A stretch of 64,000 nt of DNA from JARRNE01 sp963824085 (GTDB lineage Bacteria; Pseudomonadota; Gammaproteobacteria; Chromatiales; Chromatiaceae), in contig CAWGNT010000018.1 of the NCBI GenBank assembly GCA_963824085.1, forward strand, positions 124,001 to 188,000, in the 5' to 3' direction. The notes under the pieces are model-generated. The model saw only the letters and a list, made by a program, of their open reading frames with translations, searched no databases and was not told the DNA's origin. Of the stretch, positions 1 to 8,466 are shown piece after piece (the stretch's first letter is position 1; the number at the start of each line of letters is the position of its first letter). The position numbers and the translations under genes were made by a program.

Positions 1-523
1 CCAGCACCGCGTCGAGATTGAGGCCGTCGCAGTAGTCCATGAACTCCTCGCGCAGGGTGGCGATGTGGATCTCCGCCGGGATGCCAACGGTCATGTGTAC
101 GGAGAACATGGGTGTTCCTGTATGTGCGGCCGCGTACGTGGCGGTGGACATGTCTTCGATGTTGATGCTCCGCTCGGCGAAAAAGCCCGCCAGGTTGTTG
201 ACTATGCCCGGGTGGTCCATGGAGACGACGTCTACGGCGTAGGGCAATAGGTTGCCTCCCGGCGCGCGCTCCCCGGTGCGTTTGGACGCGATCGTCATGC
301 CCAGCTGGCGCCCAATCTCGGGCAGCGCGTTCTCGACCTTCGCGAGCGTATTCCACTTGCCTTCCACCAAGAGCATCGCGGCGAATTCCCCGCCGAGGAC
401 CGTCATGCGGCTGTCCTCGATGTTGCAGCCGTGGTCGAGGATCGCCTTCGATAGCTGATTGACAATGCCCGGATGATCCTCACCCAGGGCGGAGATGACG
501 AGGTAGGTCTTCTTGGTAGCCAT
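1..523 (-). CDS. gcvR: GcvR-like ACT-domain regulator (3' end cut by window edge)
   Basis: Reading leftward from the ATG at 523 gives MATKKTYLVISALGEDHPGI, followed by a second copy of the same pattern (AVDVVSMDHPGIVNNLAGFF). These are two ACT domains, the architecture of GcvR, the protein that holds GcvA in its repressing state on the glycine cleavage operon. The frame is open to base 1, so the C-terminus is missing. An in-frame ATG at 535 (MSPEM...) is an alternative start. The gene is divergent from dapA, as in enterobacteria, which supports the name. A generic amino-acid-sensing ACT protein is the alternative. Confidence 0.8.
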   Translation of the reverse strand, partial: MATKKTYLVISALGEDHPGIVNQLSKAILDHGCNIEDSRMTVLGGEFAAMLLVEGKWNTLAKVENALPEIGRQLGMTIASKRTGERAPGGNLLPYAVDVVSMDHPGIVNNLAGFFAERSINIEDMSTATYAAAHTGTPMFSVHMTVGIPAEIHIATLREEFMDYCDGLNLDAVL

Positions 524-625
524 TTCCGGGCTCATGCGATTTCTTGGGGGGCACGGTTACGCTCGGGGCGAGTGTAGCACGGGGCCTGAGCGGTCATTAA
601 ACGTGCGTCCCCGTCGGACACTAGG

Positions 626-653
626 TTGTTTTCCGCAGAAGCAACAAGATAAT
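626..653 (+). promoter_or_regulatory. candidate sigma70 promoter of dapA
   Basis: TTGTTT at 626-631 and GATAAT at 648-653 are 16 bases apart, upstream of dapA. An overlapping TAATAT at 650-655 would give an 18-base spacer. The prediction rests on matching alone. Confidence 0.4.
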
Positions 654-671
654 ATGCGGAATTTTCCGCAT
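654..671. promoter_or_regulatory. perfect inverted repeat in the dapA leader
   Basis: ATGCGGAA and TTCCGCAT (8-base arms, 2-base centre) sit directly after the predicted -10 box and 16 bases before the dapA start. The position suits an operator or a short RNA hairpin near the transcript 5' end. The binding protein is unknown. Confidence 0.35.
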
Positions 672-687
672 GCTCGGAGTTGTCAAG

Positions 688-1563
688 ATGTTTCGCGGCA
701 GCCTGGTCGCTCTCATTACGCCCATGCACGAGGACGGCCGGATCGACGAGGATGGCCTGCGTCGTCTGGTGGACTTCCACGTCGAGCAAGGAACGGCCGC
801 CATCGTTGCCGTGGGCACCACTGGCGAGTCGGCGACGTTGGATGAAGAGGAGCACTGCGCCGTCATCCGGCGTGTCGTGGAATTTGCCGCGGGACGAGTG
901 CCGGTGATCGCAGGTACCGGAGCCAACTCGACCACCGAAGCCATCACCCTCACCCGGTGCGCTCGGCAGGCAGGTGCGGACGCGGCCCTTCTTGTTACGC
1001 CTTACTACAACAAGCCTACGCAAGAAGGTCTCTACCTGCATCACAAGGCCGTTGCCGAGGCGGTAGATATCCCGCAGATCCTTTACAACGTCCCGGGCCG
1101 GACGGCGTGCGATATGTTGCCGGAGACTGTAGGTCGCCTCGCCATGGTACCTAACATCGTCGGGATCAAGGAGGCGACCGGCGACCTGGATCGCATCGCT
1201 CGCCTCAAGGACCTCTGCGGCGACGGGTTCGACCTGCTCAGCGGCGACGACGCGACCGCCTGCGCGTTCTTACTGCGTGGCGGGCATGGGGTCGTCTCGG
1301 TGACGGCAAATGTGGCGCCGCGTCTCATGCAGGAGATGTGCATGGCGGCCCTCGCTGGCGATCGGGATTCCGCGCTCGCAATCAATGCGCGGCTCGATGC
1401 CCTGCATCACAAGCTCTTCGTGCAGTCCAATCCCATTCCGGTCAAGTGGGCCGTGGCGCAGATGGGACTCTCCGGGCGCGGGATTCGCCTGCCCCTGACC
1501 TGGTTGACGCCGGACCTTGAACCCCAGGTCCGTGCCGCGATGGAGCAGGCGGGCGAGCTCTAG
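688..1563 (+). CDS. dapA: 4-hydroxy-tetrahydrodipicolinate synthase
   Basis: This cytoplasmic aldolase condenses pyruvate with aspartate semialdehyde, the first committed step to diaminopimelate and lysine. The family motifs are present in order: GTTGES near residue 43, TPYYNKPTQEG with the catalytic Tyr, NVPGRT with the substrate-binding Arg, and GIKEATGD with the Schiff-base Lys. The ATG at 688 is preferred to the one at 670 because MFRGSLVALITPM matches the family N-terminus, a GGAG lies at 676-679, and the 291-residue product has the usual length. bamC follows in the same direction, the enterobacterial dapA-bamC order. A GC-rich inverted repeat lies near 1602-1620 between them. Confidence 0.97.
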   Translation: MFRGSLVALITPMHEDGRIDEDGLRRLVDFHVEQGTAAIVAVGTTGESATLDEEEHCAVIRRVVEFAAGRVPVIAGTGANSTTEAITLTRCARQAGADAALLVTPYYNKPTQEGLYLHHKAVAEAVDIPQILYNVPGRTACDMLPETVGRLAMVPNIVGIKEATGDLDRIARLKDLCGDGFDLLSGDDATACAFLLRGGHGVVSVTANVAPRLMQEMCMAALAGDRDSALAINARLDALHHKLFVQSNPIPVKWAVAQMGLSGRGIRLPLTWLTPDLEPQVRAAMEQAGEL

Positions 1564-1661
1564 CGGGAATGCAGGGCCGCGGTCGCCGACCTCTGTGAAC
1601 GGCGGGCAATGCCCGCGCCGGTGATGCAGAGAATTCCGTTAAGTATTTCGATTGACGCCCA

Positions 1662-2810
1662 ATGCCTAAACTGAAAACCCTCATAGTTTTGGTCTCGGTG
1701 CTGCTCCTTACCGCCTGCAGCAGCCTTCCCGATGTGAACGACTACCTGCCCGACCAGCGCCTGGAGTACAAGAAGCAGCGCGAGGCACAGGAGAATCTCG
1801 AGGTCCCGCCCGACCTGATCGCAGGCAACTTTGACGACGCCATGGACGTGCCGGCGCTTGGTGGATCGGCCACCTATTCCGAGTACGTGGGCGAGCGGCA
1901 CAAGCGCCGTCAGGTCGCGACGAGCGGGAAAGTCCTGCCGGAGGTGAAGGGTGTCACCTTGAAGCGGGAGGGCAACAGCCGCTGGCTCGAGGTCGAGGCG
2001 GCGCCCCAGCAGGTCTGGCCGCGCGTGGTGGCCTTCTGGCGAGAGCAGGGGATTCTGCTCGTCGAGCAAAACCCCAGCACGGGCGTCATGAAGACCGATT
2101 GGCTGGAGAACCGCGCCGAGATACGCAAGGACTTCATCACCAATATCGTGCGCAAGGTGGCGGGGGGGCTCTATGAGACATCCACTCGCGACCAGTATCG
2201 TGTCCGTATCGAGCCGGGTCCGGAGCGGGGCACCACCGATATCTATCTCACCCAGCGCGGCATGGAGGAAAAGCTGGTGAGCAACACGGTGGGAGAGGAT
2301 GCGAACACTGTGTGGGAACCTGGCCCCAACGATCCGGGCAAGGAGGCGGAGATGTTGCGCCGCCTCATGGTGTACCTCGGCGTGACCAAGCAGCGGGCCG
2401 AGCGTGTGTTGGCGCAAGGGCAGCCGCAGACCACAGGCGGAAACTCCCGGCTCGTGCAAGGGCCAGGCGGACAGACGGAGCTCCTCATCGCGCAAGATTT
2501 CCCTCAGGCGTGGCGGCTTACCGGGCTCGCCCTCGATCGTGTCGGCTTCGCCGTTCAGGATCAGGACCGCACCCAAGGCGTCTACTACGTGCGCTATGAC
2601 GATCCGTCCAAGGTCAAGAAGAAGGAGGGTTTCGTTTCCAAGCTTGCGTTCTGGCGGAGCAAGGACATTGATACGGTCACCCAGTATCGGGTGAAGCTCA
2701 CCACCGAAGGCGGCCAGACGCGGGTGGCTGTCCTCAACCAGGCGGGCCAACGTGAAAACTCTCCTACCTCGAAGCGCATACTGACCCTGCTTCAGCAGGA
2801 GATCCGATGA
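1662..2810 (+). CDS. bamC: outer membrane protein assembly factor BamC (lipoprotein)
   Basis: BamC is an accessory lipoprotein of the BAM complex, which inserts beta-barrel proteins into the outer membrane. The N-terminus is a lipoprotein signal (MPKLKTLIVLVSVLLLTAC) with the lipobox ending at Cys20. It is followed by SSLPDVNDYLPDQRLEYKKQ, close to the unstructured BamC region that contacts BamD. Two helix-grip domains would occupy the rest. At 382 residues it is somewhat longer than the enterobacterial protein. It lies directly after dapA as in Escherichia; no purC follows here. Confidence 0.9.
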   Translation: MPKLKTLIVLVSVLLLTACSSLPDVNDYLPDQRLEYKKQREAQENLEVPPDLIAGNFDDAMDVPALGGSATYSEYVGERHKRRQVATSGKVLPEVKGVTLKREGNSRWLEVEAAPQQVWPRVVAFWREQGILLVEQNPSTGVMKTDWLENRAEIRKDFITNIVRKVAGGLYETSTRDQYRVRIEPGPERGTTDIYLTQRGMEEKLVSNTVGEDANTVWEPGPNDPGKEAEMLRRLMVYLGVTKQRAERVLAQGQPQTTGGNSRLVQGPGGQTELLIAQDFPQAWRLTGLALDRVGFAVQDQDRTQGVYYVRYDDPSKVKKKEGFVSKLAFWRSKDIDTVTQYRVKLTTEGGQTRVAVLNQAGQRENSPTSKRILTLLQQEIR

Positions 2811-2841
2811 CGCGTCCAACTGGGCGGGGTCCGCGCGCGAG

Positions 2842-3603
2842 ATGCGATTCGCTTCCTTAGCGAGCGGAAGCAGGGGAAATGCGACCCTGGTGGAAGGGGG
2901 TGGCGCACGCATCCTGGTGGACTGCGGTCTTCCGGCGCGGGAGGCCGAGCGGCGGCTGGCCCAGATGGGGGTCGCGCCGCGCGACCTGGATGCCATTCTG
3001 GTCACGCACGAGCATGGGGATCATGTGCGAGGCGTGGCAACCCTCTCGGCGCGTCATGGGATCGAGATATGGTGTACGCCAGGGACCTGGCGACGGTTCG
3101 GTAATGGTGGGGATGTCAGGCTGCGCCTATTATCCGGACAGGAGGCCGCGGTACGTATCGGCGATCTGCGGGTCAGGCCCTACCCCCTGCCCCACGATGC
3201 CCGAGAGCCTTGCCAGTTCGTCTTTGAGTGCGCTGGCCGCCGGTTTGGAATGCTCACGGACGCGGGCCGTGTGACCCCGCACATGCGCGATATGCTGGGC
3301 GAGTGCGATGCCCTTCTGGTCGAGTGCAATCACGACACGGAGATGCTCCGCGACGGGCCCTATCCGCCCCCGCTCCAGGCGCGGGTGGGCGGCGCCTTCG
3401 GCCATCTGAGCAATGTCCAGACCGCAGACCTTGTCGATAGTCTGCCGCACCCGCGGCTGCGTCACCTCGTGCTCGCGCACATCAGCGAGAAGAACAATCG
3501 ACCACAGCTCGCCCGCGGGGCCATGCTCCAGGTCTCTCTCGATCTCGAGTCGCGGCTCGTCGTCGCGGAGCAGCATTGCCCAACGCCTTGGCTTGCGGTT
3601 TGA
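2842..3603 (+). CDS. MBL-fold metallo-hydrolase (YycJ/WalJ-like)
   Basis: A 253-residue metallo-beta-lactamase-fold hydrolase. It opens with MRFASLASGSRGNATLVEGG, typical of the YycJ/WalJ/VicX branch. The metal motif HEHGDH is near residue 54, and later GMLTDAGRV, ECNHD and LAHIS supply the remaining ligand regions. Members of this branch are thought to be nucleases or phosphodiesterases, but the substrate cannot be read from sequence. It starts 31 bases after bamC and probably shares its transcript. It converges with cydC. Confidence 0.85.
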   Translation: MRFASLASGSRGNATLVEGGGARILVDCGLPAREAERRLAQMGVAPRDLDAILVTHEHGDHVRGVATLSARHGIEIWCTPGTWRRFGNGGDVRLRLLSGQEAAVRIGDLRVRPYPLPHDAREPCQFVFECAGRRFGMLTDAGRVTPHMRDMLGECDALLVECNHDTEMLRDGPYPPPLQARVGGAFGHLSNVQTADLVDSLPHPRLRHLVLAHISEKNNRPQLARGAMLQVSLDLESRLVVAEQHCPTPWLAV

Positions 3604-3647
3604 CGCTCGGGCAAAGCTGGACCGCAGGGGCGCTGACGCACCCGGGC

Positions 3648-5402
3648 TCAGTCAGACGCCGATTTGATCAGCGTCTCCCGTGCTGCGACCCGAAGCAATC
3701 GGGGCAGGCGGTCGCCTTTCAGCAGGCCGTCGTACGTGCCTCGCCCGACGATACGCCCGCGATCTAGGACGACGACCTCGTCCATTTGATCAAGGGCGAC
3801 GGGTCTATGGGTGATCAGCAGCACGCTGCGCCCCTGCATCAGATGCTCGATGGCCGCCATGAGCGAGCGCTCGGTTGGGGCATCGACTCCTTCCGTAGGC
3901 TCGTCGAGGAGCAGCAAGGGGGCGTCCTTCAGCAATGCACGAGCAATGGCAACGCGCCGTGCCTGTCCGCCCGAGAGTCTGATTCCGGTCTCTCCGACCC
4001 AGGTCTCGTATCCGTCCGGGAGACTGGCAATGAACGGATGGATCTGGGCAGCTCTGCACGCTTGCTCCAGAGCGCCCTGGGACGCAGATGGATTGGCCAG
4101 CAGCAGGTTCTCCCGGATACTGGTGTTGAAGAGATGCGTGTTCTGTGACACCACGGCAATCCGGCGCCGCACATCTTCCCCGTGGAATGCACTCAGGGGA
4201 TGGCCGCTGAGCCGGATTTCCCCGGTGTCCGGCTCCCAGAACCTCAACACCATGTTGAGCAGGGTGCTCTTACCGGACCCAGTCGCTCCCACGATTGCCA
4301 GGCGCCGGCCCTGCGGAAGCGTGAGGTCGACCTCCACTAGTGCGGGATGTGCCCCTCCCGGGTAGGTGAAGCCAACGCCGATCAGCTCGAGGTCGAAGCG
4401 GCTGATCGCAGGCGAAGGCGCGGTCGGCTCGCGCACCGCCGGCGGCGCGTCCACGACGGCGAACAAGCGACGGGCGGCTGCGAGTGTCTCCCCAAGGTGT
4501 TGGAACGCCTGCGGCAAGGGGGCGACGGCTTCGAAGCTCGCCAGCATGAAGAGCGCCAGCATCGCGAGCTCCGGGGGCGCGATGCGACTCGCAGAAACCA
4601 GCGGGATGGCGACCCATAGGAGGGTCCAGAGTGCGAGGTTCGCCGCTAGTCCCACGGCGCCTTGGGAAAGTCCCTTATAGCGGCTCATGCGGTCTTGATC
4701 GGCGGCGAGATTCAGGCTTAGGCGATGCAGCCGTTCGGCTTGGGCCTCGGCTGCACCGTAGACCAGGATCTCCGGCAGACCTTGGATGCCGTCAACCGCA
4801 GCAGTGCGCATGGCGGACTGGGTCTCCACCAGACGGCGTCCGGGCTCCGCGCCCATGCGTCGTGCCCACAAGGGGGTCGCCACTCCCGCAGCGAGCATGA
4901 ATGCCAGGCTCGCCAAGGCGAGAGTTGCGTCGTAGTGCAGGAGAAAGCCGAAGAACAGGAAGAGGCTTGCGAACGCCACTGCCACCGGCACCAGGATGCG
5001 CACGTAAAGGTTGTCGAGACAATCAATGTCTGCGCGGATGCGGCTCAGGATGTCGCCGCTGTGCAGCTCCTGCAGGCGCGCCGGTGCTAGCGGCTCTAGC
5101 TGGCTGTAGAACCAGACCCGCAGCCCGGACAGTAAACGCAAGGTTGCCTCATGAGTGAGGAGCCGCTCCAGGTAGCGCCCGACCGTGCGTCCGATGGCGG
5201 TGGCACGGATCGCAGCGGCCGGCGTGAAATAGTTCATGGCTACCCCCGCAGCGCCCGCCATTGCCATCGAGGCGATGAACCAACCGGATATCGCCATCAG
5301 GGTCACATTGGCCAGGAGCGTTACGAGTGCGGCGAGGAAGCCGAACAGCATCCACTCCCGAAAGGGGCGAAACAGCAGCCAGAGGCGACGGAGCTCCTTC
5401 AT
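3648..5402 (-). CDS. cydC: thiol reductant ABC exporter subunit CydC
   Basis: CydC is one half of the heterodimeric CydDC exporter in the inner membrane. It exports cysteine and glutathione and is needed for assembly of cytochrome bd. The 584-residue product has an N-terminal six-helix ABC membrane domain and a C-terminal ATPase with Walker A GATGSGKST, signature LSGGQARRVAIARALL and Walker B LLLLDEPT. Its ATG overlaps the cydD stop by four bases (5399-5402), indicating translational coupling. The cyd oxidase genes lie just upstream on the same strand, separated by one opposite-strand lipoprotein gene. Confidence 0.95.
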   Translation of the reverse strand: MKELRRLWLLFRPFREWMLFGFLAALVTLLANVTLMAISGWFIASMAMAGAAGVAMNYFTPAAAIRATAIGRTVGRYLERLLTHEATLRLLSGLRVWFYSQLEPLAPARLQELHSGDILSRIRADIDCLDNLYVRILVPVAVAFASLFLFFGFLLHYDATLALASLAFMLAAGVATPLWARRMGAEPGRRLVETQSAMRTAAVDGIQGLPEILVYGAAEAQAERLHRLSLNLAADQDRMSRYKGLSQGAVGLAANLALWTLLWVAIPLVSASRIAPPELAMLALFMLASFEAVAPLPQAFQHLGETLAAARRLFAVVDAPPAVREPTAPSPAISRFDLELIGVGFTYPGGAHPALVEVDLTLPQGRRLAIVGATGSGKSTLLNMVLRFWEPDTGEIRLSGHPLSAFHGEDVRRRIAVVSQNTHLFNTSIRENLLLANPSASQGALEQACRAAQIHPFIASLPDGYETWVGETGIRLSGGQARRVAIARALLKDAPLLLLDEPTEGVDAPTERSLMAAIEHLMQGRSVLLITHRPVALDQMDEVVVLDRGRIVGRGTYDGLLKGDRLPRLLRVAARETLIKSASD

Positions 5403-7159
5403 GCCTGCCGCTTGCAGGCGCTAACCATGCGGTGATACATGCCCTGGGCTTCGACTAGGCTGTCATGGGTGCCGCTCTCGACGACGAGCCCCTTGTCCAG
5501 TACGACAATGCGGTCAGCGCGCTGCACCGTCGCCAGCCTGTGGGCCACGACCAAGAGGGTGCGGCCGCGAGCGAGCTCGTCGATGCCTGCCTGGACCAGC
5601 GCCTCGCTTTCTGGGTCCAGGTTGGCGGTGGCCTCGTCCAGGATCACGAGGGCCGCGTCGCGCAGAAAGGCCCGCGCGAGGGCGACGCGTTGAATCTGTC
5701 CCCCGGACAGCCCCGCGCCGCGTTCGCCGATGCTCGTTGCGTAGCCCTGAGGCAGCGCCTCGATGAAGTCTGCCGCGCGTGCGCGGCGGGCGGCTTCGTG
5801 CACGGCGCCCATATCCGCCTGCGGTGCGCCCAGGCGGATGTTGTCGAGCAGGGTACCGGGGAAGATCCGCGGGTTCTGAGGCACCCACGCGAGGCGGCTC
5901 CGCCAGTCGGCGAGGTCGAGCCCGGCGAGGTCGAGCCCGTCCACTAGGATCATTCCGCGGGTCGGTCGAATGAATCCCAAGAGAAGGTTGATCACGGTGG
6001 TCTTCCCGGCCCCGCTCGGACCCACCAGGGCCAAGCGCTCGCCCGAGCGGATGTCGAAGGTCGTACCGGCAAGGGCCTGCCGGCCTGGCTCGTAGGTGAA
6101 GTGCACCTGCTCGAAACGGATGCTGACTTTGGATACGATGCCCAGCCGCCGCGTCGCGCGCGGGCGCTCCGGCAGGGGTGTATCCAAGACTTCGACGAGC
6201 TTTTCGGCGGCCGCAATCGCCTCCATGCGGCCGTGGTAGTGGCTGCCGAGGGTGCGCAAAGGGAGATAGAGCTCGGGAGCAAGGAGCAGGATCAGGAATC
6301 CGTAGAAGAAGCCGATCTGGGGGAGGTGTATCCAGTCCGGAATCGGGAGCTCGAGCTGGTAAAGCCGAAACCCGATGAAGACCGCCAGGATGGCGATGCT
6401 GACGGTGGAGAAGAACTCCAGTACCGCCGAGGAGAGGAACGCGACCCGCAGGACCTTCATCGTGCTCATGCGGTAGTCGTCCGAGATACGGGCGATAACG
6501 TCCGCCTCTCGCCGGCTCGCATTGAACAGCTTGAGTGTCGTCAGCCCCTGGATGACGTCGAGGAAATGGGCACCCATACGTGCCAGCTCCTTCCACTGCT
6601 CCTGGTTGAGCCGCTCCGCGCCTTTCCCGATGAGTATCATGAAGAAAGGGATGAGGGGCGCGGTTAACAGCATCACCAGCCCGGAGAGCCAATCGATGGG
6701 GAGCACAACCGCCAGGATCGCCAATGGCAGCAGGGCACTCAGCGACATGGCGGGCAGGAACCTCGCGAAGTATGACTCCAGGTCCTCGATACCCTTGGTG
6801 AGCGCCTCCACGAGCGCGCCGGTGCGCTCTCCCGTCAGGTACTGCGGCCCCAGTGCCTGTAGGTGACGGTAGACCTGGTCGCGCAATGCGACCTTGATTC
6901 GGGCAGCGCCACGAAAGGCGCTTTGCTCGGCCAGCCACGCGAGGACGGCGCGCGCAGCAAAGACAATGAGCAGGACCCAAAGCCAGCTGCGCGCGGCGCT
7001 GAGTCCCGTTTCCTGAGACACCGCCGTAGCGATGATGCGGGCGACGCCCCACGCCTGAACGATGAGCAGCACTCCGTTGAGGACGCCGCACACCACGGTG
7101 AGCTGGAGATAGTGCCCGGCGTGGTGCTTCTGCTCGTTCAGCCAGCGTACGACAGTCAT
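5399..7159 (-). CDS. cydD: thiol reductant ABC exporter subunit CydD
   Basis: Partner of CydC, with the same layout: membrane helices in the first ~300 residues, then an ATPase domain with GPSGAGKTT, LSGGQIQRVALARAFL and VILDEAT. I chose the ATG at 7159 (MTVVRWLNEQKHHAGHYLQL), giving 586 residues, very near the enterobacterial length. An upstream ATG at 7219 would add 20 Arg-rich residues that do not look like the family. The gene is divergent from the OmpA-type lipoprotein gene at 7324. Confidence 0.95.
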   Translation of the reverse strand: MTVVRWLNEQKHHAGHYLQLTVVCGVLNGVLLIVQAWGVARIIATAVSQETGLSAARSWLWVLLIVFAARAVLAWLAEQSAFRGAARIKVALRDQVYRHLQALGPQYLTGERTGALVEALTKGIEDLESYFARFLPAMSLSALLPLAILAVVLPIDWLSGLVMLLTAPLIPFFMILIGKGAERLNQEQWKELARMGAHFLDVIQGLTTLKLFNASRREADVIARISDDYRMSTMKVLRVAFLSSAVLEFFSTVSIAILAVFIGFRLYQLELPIPDWIHLPQIGFFYGFLILLLAPELYLPLRTLGSHYHGRMEAIAAAEKLVEVLDTPLPERPRATRRLGIVSKVSIRFEQVHFTYEPGRQALAGTTFDIRSGERLALVGPSGAGKTTVINLLLGFIRPTRGMILVDGLDLAGLDLADWRSRLAWVPQNPRIFPGTLLDNIRLGAPQADMGAVHEAARRARAADFIEALPQGYATSIGERGAGLSGGQIQRVALARAFLRDAALVILDEATANLDPESEALVQAGIDELARGRTLLVVAHRLATVQRADRIVVLDKGLVVESGTHDSLVEAQGMYHRMVSACKRQA

Positions 7160-7323
7160 GTCTGAAGGTATCCGGGTGACGAGCCAATCAGCATAGGCAA
7201 GGCGCCGCCGAACACGCAATGGGAATGCGCAACGCTCGCCCCTCGCTCTGGTAAGATCGCCGCTTGTTTCCTCGGCGTTCGGCGGGGGCCGCCGAACACC
7301 ACCGCACGATCCGGAGAACTAAG

Positions 7324-8004
7324 ATGAAAACGCGTTGGATGAAATTAGGTGCCGCGCTCACTGCTGGGGCACTCACCCTGGCGGGCTGCGCGACCGATGA
7401 ATACGGCAATCGGCTCCCAATGTCGGATACGGAAACGGGGGCCTTGGTAGGGGCGGCGCTGGGGGCGGGGATCGGCGCCCTCTCCACCAGCAAGTCCGCG
7501 AAGGGTGCGCTGATCGGGGCGGTAGGCGGCGGCCTTGCGGGCGGGCTCGTCGGAAACTATATGGATCGGCAGAAGCGCGACTTCGAGAGAGTCCTTGCCC
7601 CTGAGCTCAACGCCGGCGTGATCCGTCTCGAAAAGCTTCCGGACGACCAGCTACGGGTCGGTATGACCTCCGCCACCGCCTTCCAGGTGAATTCCGACGT
7701 CATCAAGCCCGGTTTTTACGGTACGCTCGATAAGATCGCCAACGTCCTGAACCGTTACGGCAAGACGCAGCTCGTTATCGTCGGTCACACGGACAACACG
7801 GGTTCGGCGCAGTACAACCAGCAGTTGTCCGAGCGACGGGCGCGCTCGGTCCAAGACTATCTGCTCGGGCGAGGTGTCGTCCCACAGCGGCTCGTCGCGT
7901 ACGGCCGCGGCGAGTCGCAGCCCATCGCCAGCAATGCCACGGCGGCGGGCCGTCAGCTCAACCGCCGGGTGGACATCACCATCATCCCCGTCACTCAGGG
8001 CTGA
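7324..8004 (+). CDS. OmpA-family lipoprotein with glycine-zipper segment
   Basis: A 226-residue envelope protein resembling YiaD. The signal peptide ends at a lipobox (LTLAGC), predicting lipidation. A Gly/Ala-rich zipper follows (roughly residues 40-75, ALVGAALGAGIGAL...GGGLAGGLVGNYMD). Last comes an OmpA C-terminal peptidoglycan-binding domain with GHTDNTGSAQYNQQLSERRA. The ATG at 7324 has GGAGA just upstream. The gene stands alone, inserted on the opposite strand between cydX and cydD. A role in tethering the outer membrane to peptidoglycan is inferred from the domain. Confidence 0.9.
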   Translation: MKTRWMKLGAALTAGALTLAGCATDEYGNRLPMSDTETGALVGAALGAGIGALSTSKSAKGALIGAVGGGLAGGLVGNYMDRQKRDFERVLAPELNAGVIRLEKLPDDQLRVGMTSATAFQVNSDVIKPGFYGTLDKIANVLNRYGKTQLVIVGHTDNTGSAQYNQQLSERRARSVQDYLLGRGVVPQRLVAYGRGESQPIASNATAAGRQLNRRVDITIIPVTQG

Positions 8005-8017
8005 GCCGATGTGAAAC

Positions 8018-8050
8018 GCGCGGCCTGAAGTGCCGCGCTGTCTTGCTTGG
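8018..8050 (+). terminator. probable rho-independent terminator of the OmpA-type gene
   Basis: A 7-bp perfect stem GCGCGGC (8018-8024) / GCCGCGC (8032-8038) with a 7-base loop is followed by a T-rich stretch (TGTCTTGCTT). It starts 14 bases after the stop codon. Confidence 0.6.
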
Positions 8051-8092
8051 TGCGGCTCGCCCTCGCCGCTTGGCGGCCGTCGTCAACGCCGC

Positions 8093-8209
8093 CTAGGACT
8101 TCTCATCCTGGGCCTCGCCAAGGCACTGCTCCGACTCGTACCACATGACGTTGATGATTCCGAACGCGATGGCGAGCAGCACGCCCAGTATCCACGCGAA
8201 GTACCACAT
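8093..8209 (-). CDS. cydX: cytochrome bd oxidase small subunit CydX (38 aa)
   Basis: A very short gene, easy to miss. It is translated from the ATG at 8209 and begins MWYFAWILGVLLAIAFGIIN, nearly the known CydX/YbgT start (MWYFAWILG). A short polar tail ending in DEKS follows. CydX is a single-helix subunit that stabilises the haem groups of the CydAB quinol oxidase. An excellent Shine-Dalgarno, AGGAGGT (8220-8214), lies four bases before the ATG. It is downstream of cydB on the same strand but 257 bases away, and the gap holds a repeat copy (see 8276-8333). It could be co-transcribed with cydAB or have its own promoter. Confidence 0.93.
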   Translation of the reverse strand: MWYFAWILGVLLAIAFGIINVMWYESEQCLGEAQDEKS

Positions 8210-8275
8210 ACGGACCTCCTAGAGCTCTTGTGATTCGCCCATCCGCTCAGCTGGGCATGTGGGGTGAGGGTGGGC

Positions 8276-8333
8276 CGGCAGAAACACGCTGTGAATACGT
8301 CCATCGAGCTCGACGGCGGCATCCATGACCCCC
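8276..8333. repeat. dispersed intergenic repeat, copy B
   Basis: The core ACGCTGTGAATACGTCC (from 8285) followed by a GACGGCGGC block matches copies A (35255-35325) and C (46824-46896) of the same element. About 34 of 46 core bases are identical to copy A by hand alignment. It lies between cydB and cydX. Confidence 0.6.
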
Positions 8334-8466
8334 TATGGTTCCACCGGCCCATCCTCACCTCTTCGTCTGCCGTCGTTTGAACGAATGGGGTAATCACCAG
8401 CGTTTTCTTGGCTAACAGCTGGCGGCTGCCAGTCTGGAGCCCTTGGGCCTCGACCCACTTCCTTCC

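Noticed and set aside
536..687. Lysine riboswitch before dapA
   Set aside because: The leader is far too short and has no such core.
1560..3005. Long minus-strand open frame opposite bamC
   Set aside because: It mirrors the bamC codons; bamC has a lipobox and family motifs, the antisense frame has none.
5514..7187. Long second frame on the same strand as cydD
   Set aside because: Low-complexity Arg/Gly/Ala/Pro product typical of a GC-rich shadow; cydD is unmistakable.
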